Below the pieces are notes generated by a model. It was given only the letters and a program-made list of their open reading frames with translations, had not been told where the DNA came from and did not search any database. A stretch of 64,000 nt of DNA. It comes from Eutrigla gurnardus. Taxonomy: Eukaryota > Chordata > Actinopteri > Perciformes > Triglidae. This document shows positions 58,169 to 64,000 of this stretch, piece after piece; the stretch's first letter is position 1, and the number at the start of each line of letters is the position of its first letter. The DNA lies in assembly GCA_963514095.1 (NCBI GenBank), contig OY741280.1, positions 4,966,395 through 5,030,394 of the forward strand, given 5' to 3'. The translations under genes and the position numbers were made by a program.

Positions 58169-58994
58169 CCTTTTAACTTTAACCCTTTTAACCGAGTATA
58201 GTATGAGAAAGAAATAAGGGGGAATATATGGTTGGCTCCTGTCAGATCACATATTTGAAAATATTAAAACCTAAAAGTACAGATATTGATTCCATGACTA
58301 ATTCAGATGATCAATTTATTCTTGTATGCATTTTCAGTTACATTTTTTGTGTTTATGTTATGAAATCAATGAGTTAATTAGAGGGGACAACTGTAGTCAA
58401 AGAACATTCTCCAATCAACAACATCCCACGTGAGCTGAGCTTCTATTTTAGAGCTCATTTTCACAAGTGACAGAAATCAACATCCTGGTAATGAACTCCA
58501 ATTCATGTTGAGGACCAATCAGCGGTTATTGATCAGAACGGGGAACCTAGAAGGTACAAGCTGTTACGCTGAAATGTGTAATGTGTGAACAGACAGATGC
58601 GCTGGATGGGACTTGTCTAGGGCCTTGTGAAAGCCATTTACATTTTTTTCCACATTCCGTTTTATTTTTTCCCAAATTCCGTGTTTTCCATTTTCATTTT
58701 TCTAAATTCTGTGTTTGACAAATTTATTGTGTATATGTAGTTGATTATTAAATTCAGACATTTACTGAAGAAACATTCTAGTAGTTCTAATTTTGAAAGT
58801 CGGCGCATCTGTCGATCCACTCGCCGCTATTTAAGTTTCACTTTCAGTTGGGAATCAGTTCATTTCTGAACGTTTCTGATGTGAGATTCTGTTTGTAGCT
58901 GCTCATCAAACGGATTCTTGCGAGTCGACTAATTCTTGAGTTGAAAAGTTGTATGTTGAAAAGTTAGAATAAACGTCTTCGACATAACTATCGA

Positions 58995-58996
<2 letters not shown>

Positions 58997-59027
<31 letters not shown>
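58997..59027 (+). repeat. (TG)n microsatellite
   Basis: TG run of about 15 units in the intron between the M1 and pore-loop exons. Confidence 0.95.
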
Positions 59028-59032
<5 letters not shown>

Positions 59033-59571
59033 ATACAACATGTCCGACGCCCATGGTTTGAACCACTCAACAAATACTTCTGTTAGAAGTGTTGCAGGAT
59101 CAGAACAAGAGCTAATGAGGAAATGGAGGAAAAGGTTTAAAAGCAGCATGTGTAAGAATGAAGAGAGACAGAAGGAGAGGTGTTTAAGCACAAAAGCAAG
59201 CAAGAACTGACAACAGACAGCTGCATGTCGCTCCAGTTCTGGATAATTCTCCCCCTTGTGTTTCAAATGATTATTCTAAAGAATGCGGCAGTACAGAGGA
59301 GCAGACAGAGAACGGTTGGAATGAATGATCAACTGACAAGTACTGTAAAAATGACAAAATCAACCATCAAAGATAGGAGTGATTGTTTGGACTTGTGTGC
59401 AGTGAAGAAGAAGCAGAACACTTTGCATAAATTTGAGCAAACGCCCTCCTTTAAATCATCCCCCCCCCTTACATAACTGACAAAGTGACAAGTCGGTAAT
59501 AATGTTGTGAAATGAGCAGCGGCAGGCGGGTTGATTGGCGTGCACGACGCCGGAGCGACTCCGTCTCTTAC

Positions 59572-59697
59572 TCTTGGCGCTCTGCAGGCTGCGGTTGTAT
59601 CCCACGGGGCTGAAGAACTCAAAGATGAAGACGGTGACAGCCACCACCGACAGGCACATCACAAACATCATCACCCACACCGCCGGGCTGTAGGGCT
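59572..59697 (-). CDS. grin2d: GluN2D exon: M1 transmembrane segment
   Basis: This 126-nt exon has its acceptor TTGCAG ending at 59698 and its donor GTAAGA starting at 59571. It encodes (E)PYSPAVWVMMFVMCLSV and continues through VAVTVFIFEFFSPVGYNRSL to QSAK. That is the pre-M1 linker and hydrophobic M1 of GluN2 subunits, with the short intracellular link to the pore loop. It enters with two bases of the Glu codon and leaves with one base, matching the next exon. The acceptor is unusual because a run of seven TG repeats takes the place of a normal pyrimidine tract. The preceding exon (end of S1) is not visible up to 64000. Confidence 0.95.
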
Positions 59698-59718
59698 CTG
59701 CAACACACACACACACAT
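59698..59718 (-). promoter_or_regulatory. (TG)7 abutting the M1 exon splice acceptor
   Basis: On the transcribed strand TGTGTGTGTGTGTGTTGCAG runs directly into the exon start, leaving almost no conventional pyrimidine tract. UG-rich tracts at 3' splice sites are known targets of TDP-43 and CELF proteins. A role here is inferred only. Confidence 0.5.
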
Positions 59719-62165
59719 GCAGATATCAGAAGCTTGTGTGTCATCTGTGAAAGTACCACTTCATCGTCTGTCACGGCTGGACTGCAGCACAAAAAGTAAA
59801 AAAAAACAACAACTCACTGTCACTCACTGCACCCACTCGAATCTATTGAGATGAGAACATTTGGATGCTTTGGTTCAGTCGTAAGAATTCTCAGCACTAA
59901 CATCATACAATTCACATTAGAGTCACAAAACATTTTGCACGGGCTCCCGGTAGAGCCGTAACGTTAAAATATTAATGTTGATAGCAGCAGGTCGCTGCGT
60001 TTCAGAGAGTCAATGTTTCTCTTCCAAAACCCGGTCCCTGTATGCTGATATTTCACCAATGTGATCCCATAGAAATGTGGGAATTGGCCGTGACTGTGCC
60101 ACAGAGCACCACAGAAATGTTCAAGGCTCAGGCAACTGAAGAGTTAGGTTGAGGAAAAACATCATGGTTGGGCTTAAAATAAGTAAATAAATCAAGGTTA
60201 AATAATAAAAACACATAACAACCAATCCTGTGGTTAAATGTTCTGGGTTTGTTTGTTGCATCTCACACCGTGGTGCTGCACATCATTTCAACACCTTGTG
60301 TTTTCACCATGTGACGTTAACTGGCTGTGGTCATTTCACGTGTTTCTGTGAGATCAGGTTGCATTATGCAAAGCGATTATGTTTTCTTTGTCTGGTCTCA
60401 GACATAGCAGGCACTTGATGTGTTATCTCAGCAAACATTGTAAACATGAGTTTATGGTCTCAATCTCTAGTTTCAAGTCTTCTTCAATCCAGCATGATGT
60501 TCATTTAGTACATTGTGTTCCATTTAGAGTCAAACAGACCAGAAAGCAGGGGATGTTTCAGGGGCGGGGCTTCCTTGTGAGTGACCGGTCACTACCATGC
60601 CAACACAATCAACAATTGTGTCTAAATGACGAAGACGTCTGCAAAAGTTTTTTCTGCATTCTAATTCCTCCCTGCTGGCACCAATTCACTCATTATGACT
60701 AATTTCACTCACATTATGCAAATAGTTTATGAATTAACGATTCAACGCAAGCTTCAAAACGTCTCCCGCCTTTAGTCAGACATAAAAACCTGTGTCAAAC
60801 CGGGAGGCACAGAAAGCTCCCTCGCTAAATAAGAATGTTCAGAAATGAGCGTCGATCCTAAACTGCATGACAAAGCAAATGAGCATGATGAGGGAAAAGC
60901 TTGAGATTGTCGTTCTGAAGGAAAGACAGCGAGTCTAACTTGCTGGCCGAGGAAACGAGCAGCAAACTGAGGGCTGAGATTTGCCAAATTAGTGAAGGAT
61001 TTGACAGCGAAGACAACAGCAGCTGTAACGCTAATTAAAGAGCACCGGAGAGACGGGCTGAGCTGCTGGGTCAACTCATCAACACCTTTTGGCTCTCGGT
61101 GTTACATCCAGCTAGACGCCGTGTGCCGACATACCAAAGAGCAACAAGCGCTGTTTACATATGAGGCTATTAGCCGACGCTCCCCCTGCAGAGAGAAATA
61201 CAGTGAGGGAGCAGGTGGAGAGGCTCAGGGTGCATCCATTAAACATACTGCCAGACTGGGTTAATATGCTTTTAAGGCTGGGCTGTCAAACCAAGATGCG
61301 GCAGATTTTATTTCCATCAAGGTCGGACGATGTCACGGGTGCAGAAACCTGCGTCACTTTGTTGACCCCTTATTTCATGTGATTCTAGTTTCATGTTCCG
61401 TAGTCTTTTTTTAAATTTTTTTATCAGATTTTCGTACAAAGATAAAGTATTTTTTCATCCGATCAGGCTGTTCTCTGTCAAGTGTGTACACCCCTGGATG
61501 GGAGCCAGACCAAATGCAGAGGTGGCCTGCTCAAGTTCGGATCTCAGTGAGGTGTGGACAGCATGTGGACACATTTGGACGAGCAAAGTCCCCATCATCT
61601 CCCCCCACCTCCTGATGAGAGCAAAGGGAAGAGAGGAGGAATACAGGGTCTGGAGCATAGCTGAGACCTGCTGTCTGAGTCCTGTTACGTTACTGCTGAT
61701 GAAAAACAATATTTCCTGGATACGCTGCTTCAAAATAAATAATTCATTCCAAATAATTATTATTATTTATAGGAAAATGTGAATACTAGCAGACTTTTCT
61801 TAGCAGGTTTCCTGTGATAACATACATTATATGCAGGGCAAGTAAGCACCAAAACACTTTTATTGTGAATCATTTACAGAAAATTATGTGATTATCACTG
61901 AATATTCATAGTTTTTTTGCTGCTTTTCTTCATTAAAACAAGCCCACTGATATTGCACGGAGGAAGCAGCTAAAATCATTGGTATTGTGAATACTTTGTA
62001 GGAAATAAAATGTGTTTATGCACATTTTTACAGCTGCTCCTTTGACCACAGATTATATTGAGTCATTGTCCGGTCTGGCAAGTTGCAGTGGAATGTCTAG
62101 TCTAGGGTGAACACACATGGACTCAGATGAGTTCTGATCTGGTTCATTTGAACCAAAAACTTTAA
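59719..62165. other. grin2d intron upstream of M1 exon
   Basis: No S1 exon could be recognised on the minus strand. There are no clear repeats. Confidence 0.55.
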
Positions 62166-62515
62166 CCACGTTCATCCATCCATCATCCTGAGGAGGCCAC
62201 TCCAGACCTCCCTCTCCCCAGCAATGCGTTTCAGCTTCTCGGGGACCCTGAGGCGTAATCCCTCCAGCATTTTCTGGGTTCACTTCCCAGTTGGATGTGC
62301 CTGGAACAGCTCTAAGGTGAGGTTTCAAGGCGAAGGAGCCTTGAAACCTAAAGCTGAGCCCCTCCTCCCTACGGAGGAAGCTCATTTTAGCCTCATTCTT
62401 TTGGTCACTTCCCAAAGCTCATGACCATACGTGAGGGTCGGAATGGAGATGGACTGGTAAACTGAGAGCTTTGCCTGTACGGTCCGGTACAACGGCCGCA
62501 CCAAAAACGGTCCAT
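62166..62515 (-). mobile_element. Non-LTR retrotransposon 3' end, decayed
   Basis: The minus strand reads (with shifts) AKLSVYQSISIPTLTYGHEL, then WEVTKR and KMSFLRREEGLSFR. It matches the widespread fish LINE segment YGHELWxVTERxR...EMSFLRRxAGLS. It ends in GGAGAGGGAGGTCTGGAGTG and an ATGGATGG tail near 62172. Confidence 0.75.
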
Positions 62516-64000
62516 CTCACTATTCATTTCACCCTTACCCGTGAACAAGACCCTTTGATATTTAAGCTCCGCCGCTTGAGGCAGCGACTAACTCACAACC
62601 ATGGCCATGTTTTGTTTTTAAAGAAAAGGCACAAATTGAGATGCTTTGGTGATTAAAATTACCTCAATATTAATATTATGAAATATAATGTAAGAAAGGA
62701 AAATCAAAAGGAGGAAAATGATGAGATGGCCTGCCATCTCTTTTACTGAAAACCAAACAACCCTGACTTTTAGAAGGATTCACAAAAGACGTGCAACAGT
62801 ATTCATGCTTAATGACACAGTGTCAACAGAAACAGAATCATAAAGGTGCCTTTAACTTGTGAGGTCGTATTTATGGATTATTGGAAGTCAAGGGCACAAT
62901 AGGCCTGGTATTCAAGTGCTGCTTGAACGTCTGGTGATGGACAATAAAGTCTTTCTGATTCTTGTTGATGTCCCCTGTTGCTCGGTGACTGGCAACAGAA
63001 ATATAAATTGTATTCTACCATTTTCAAAAAAAATGTTGATGAGTTTGTGCTCTTTGGGGAAAAGCAAAAAAGCATGAATTGAAAACATGTTTAACCAAAC
63101 AACATCAGCTCTGTCATAACAGAAATATGTTTTTTCGAATAAGCAAGGTACAAATGAACACTATTGAAGGAAGGCCCTGTGGTGTTAATACTCATTTTTG
63201 ACAACACAATCCAATACAATTAATTCAACTTTATTCATTATACGAGTACAGTCCAATAAAACGGTTACGGCTGTCGGCGTTCTGAGTTTGTTGTGGGGCA
63301 TAGCGTGTGTTTTTTCTTCTGTGCTGCTTGTCTCCTGATGAGAGGGATCCCCGTGATGTCATGGAAGGTGTCTGGGAACTCCCTCTGCGCCCCACCTCCG
63401 TCTCCTCCTGCTGCAGGTGTGGACAATCGGCTCGTCAGTGGAGTTTGGTGGAGCCTCATTGCTGCTGGGCCATAAAAGAGCTGCTCTTGTGTTGGTGCGA
63501 GGCGATCTGTGATTTAACTTGATCAGACACGCCAACTTGTTCGAACCATTGTGACATAAATTGTCTTTGTAAAATCGGTGCACTTTTGTTTGTAATTTGT
63601 TCATGCAGGTGATACAGAGTAGGTAAGTAAGGTATTTATTTATTCTTTTTCGAAAACCAGGTAAGAATAGGTAAAGAAAGGGAGGGGGATTTAGACTAGT
63701 TGAAGAGTACTTTTATTTTGGAGGGCCACTAACTAGTCTAAAACCCCGTGCAGGCCTGACACCTGCTTGTGTTCTGTCTGCTTGGAGCTTACTGCTCACC
63801 GTGTGTTTGTGGCGGACTGTAGCCAAGTTACTGTGCTTTTGTTCTTGTTGTGTTTAAATAAATGGCTGACTAGCCAACCGTACACTTGCTTTGTTGCTTC
63901 CCTTCTGTCCCTAGACTCTTTCGTACTGTTGGGTTGTAACAAAAACATTACTACAAACTACCGTTAAATCAACTGCTGTCTTGCTCATCAACTTTGACTT
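62516..64000. other. Intron/right edge, possible LTR-like DNA
   Basis: 63470-63950 has CATAAAAGAG, TTAAATAAATGG and GGGTTGTAACA in LTR-like order, but no paired end or target duplication. A hairpin TTAGACTAGTT/AACTAGTCTAA lies at 63691-63741. No exon is seen. Confidence 0.35.

Larger units (their letters stand above)
55227..59571. other. grin2d intron
   Basis: Holds a decayed interspersed repeat, a possible Tc1-like relic, a LINE tail, a SINE and a TG run, listed separately. The remaining sequence has no recognised feature. Confidence 0.6.
15021..59697 (-). other. grin2d: grin2d gene span (partial; 5' exons beyond window)
   Basis: This span holds nine consecutive coding exons of an NMDA receptor GluN2 subunit, read right to left. 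Joined, they give about 1,365 residues: M1, pore loop, M3, S2 ligand-binding half, M4 and the cytoplasmic tail. The choice of GluN2D over 2A, 2B or 2C rests on DEIDMLERLWLSGICHNDK before M4, on VMSSKLDIDNMAG, on the tail motifs RYYGPIDPEGLG and RYWSVDKL, and on the end RRGSAHFSSVESEV. All of these closely follow mammalian GluN2D as I recall it. GluN2 subunits bind glutamate and pair with GluN1 in postsynaptic cation channels. Teleosts often have two grin2d copies, and I cannot say which this is. The amino-terminal domain, S1 and start codon are not in the window. Introns in order are about 4.3, 2.0, 0.8, 4.6, 1.6, 11.8, 2.6 and 12.8 kb. Confidence 0.95.

Noticed and set aside
60000..64000. Upstream grin2d S1 exon
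   Set aside because: I searched the minus strand for the SVPFVETGISVMV and GTVSPSAFLE region by eye and saw nothing; the exon probably lies beyond the window.

Overview
This window is vertebrate, almost certainly teleost fish, nuclear DNA. The evidence is a multi-exon glutamate receptor gene with GT-AG introns, many long CA/TG/TA/GA and CCAT microsatellites, and fish-type repeats (LINE 3' ends, tRNA-derived SINEs, hAT and PIF/Harbinger MITEs, a solo LTR). A captured piece of 28S rDNA also has the fish-type start of the 28S. No prokaryotic gene, CRISPR array or operon is present.

The one clear protein-coding gene is on the minus strand: the 3' two thirds of grin2d, encoding NMDA receptor subunit GluN2D. 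Nine coding exons can be placed to the base: 59572-59697, 55114-55226, 53002-53118, 52059-52219, 47349-47418, 45640-45757, 33758-33819, 30952-31122 and 15021-18179. All have GT/AG borders, and all phases join without a gap. Together they encode M1, the M2 pore loop, M3, the S2 half of the glutamate-binding domain, M4 and a very long C-terminal tail of about 1,052 residues that ends in the PDZ ligand ESEV. The amino-terminal domain and S1 exons lie beyond base 64000.

Layout: 1-230 may be the 3' end of a convergent plus-strand transcript. 230-15020 is grin2d 3' UTR and downstream DNA, with microsatellites, a poly-G tandem repeat (1380-1890) and a Harbinger element carrying an ITS2/28S rDNA fragment (3493-4369). 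15021-18179 is the giant last exon. 18180-30951 is an intron with a nested transposon stack (23620-25750) and a solo LTR inside a decayed LINE (27640-29085). 31123-45639 holds two introns with LINE tails, LTR-like pieces, a hAT MITE (40903-41451) and another long-TIR element (41881-42458). 45758-64000 holds the remaining exons and introns.

The strongest observations are the Harbinger element whose interior was replaced by 28S rDNA, its sister copy carrying part of a MADF-like reading frame and sitting in a tRNA-like box, and the greatly enlarged low-complexity GluN2D tail. I found no convincing second gene and no complete new system; most of the unusual structure is mobile-element biology. 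Protein assignments rest on recalled family sequences, not on database searches.
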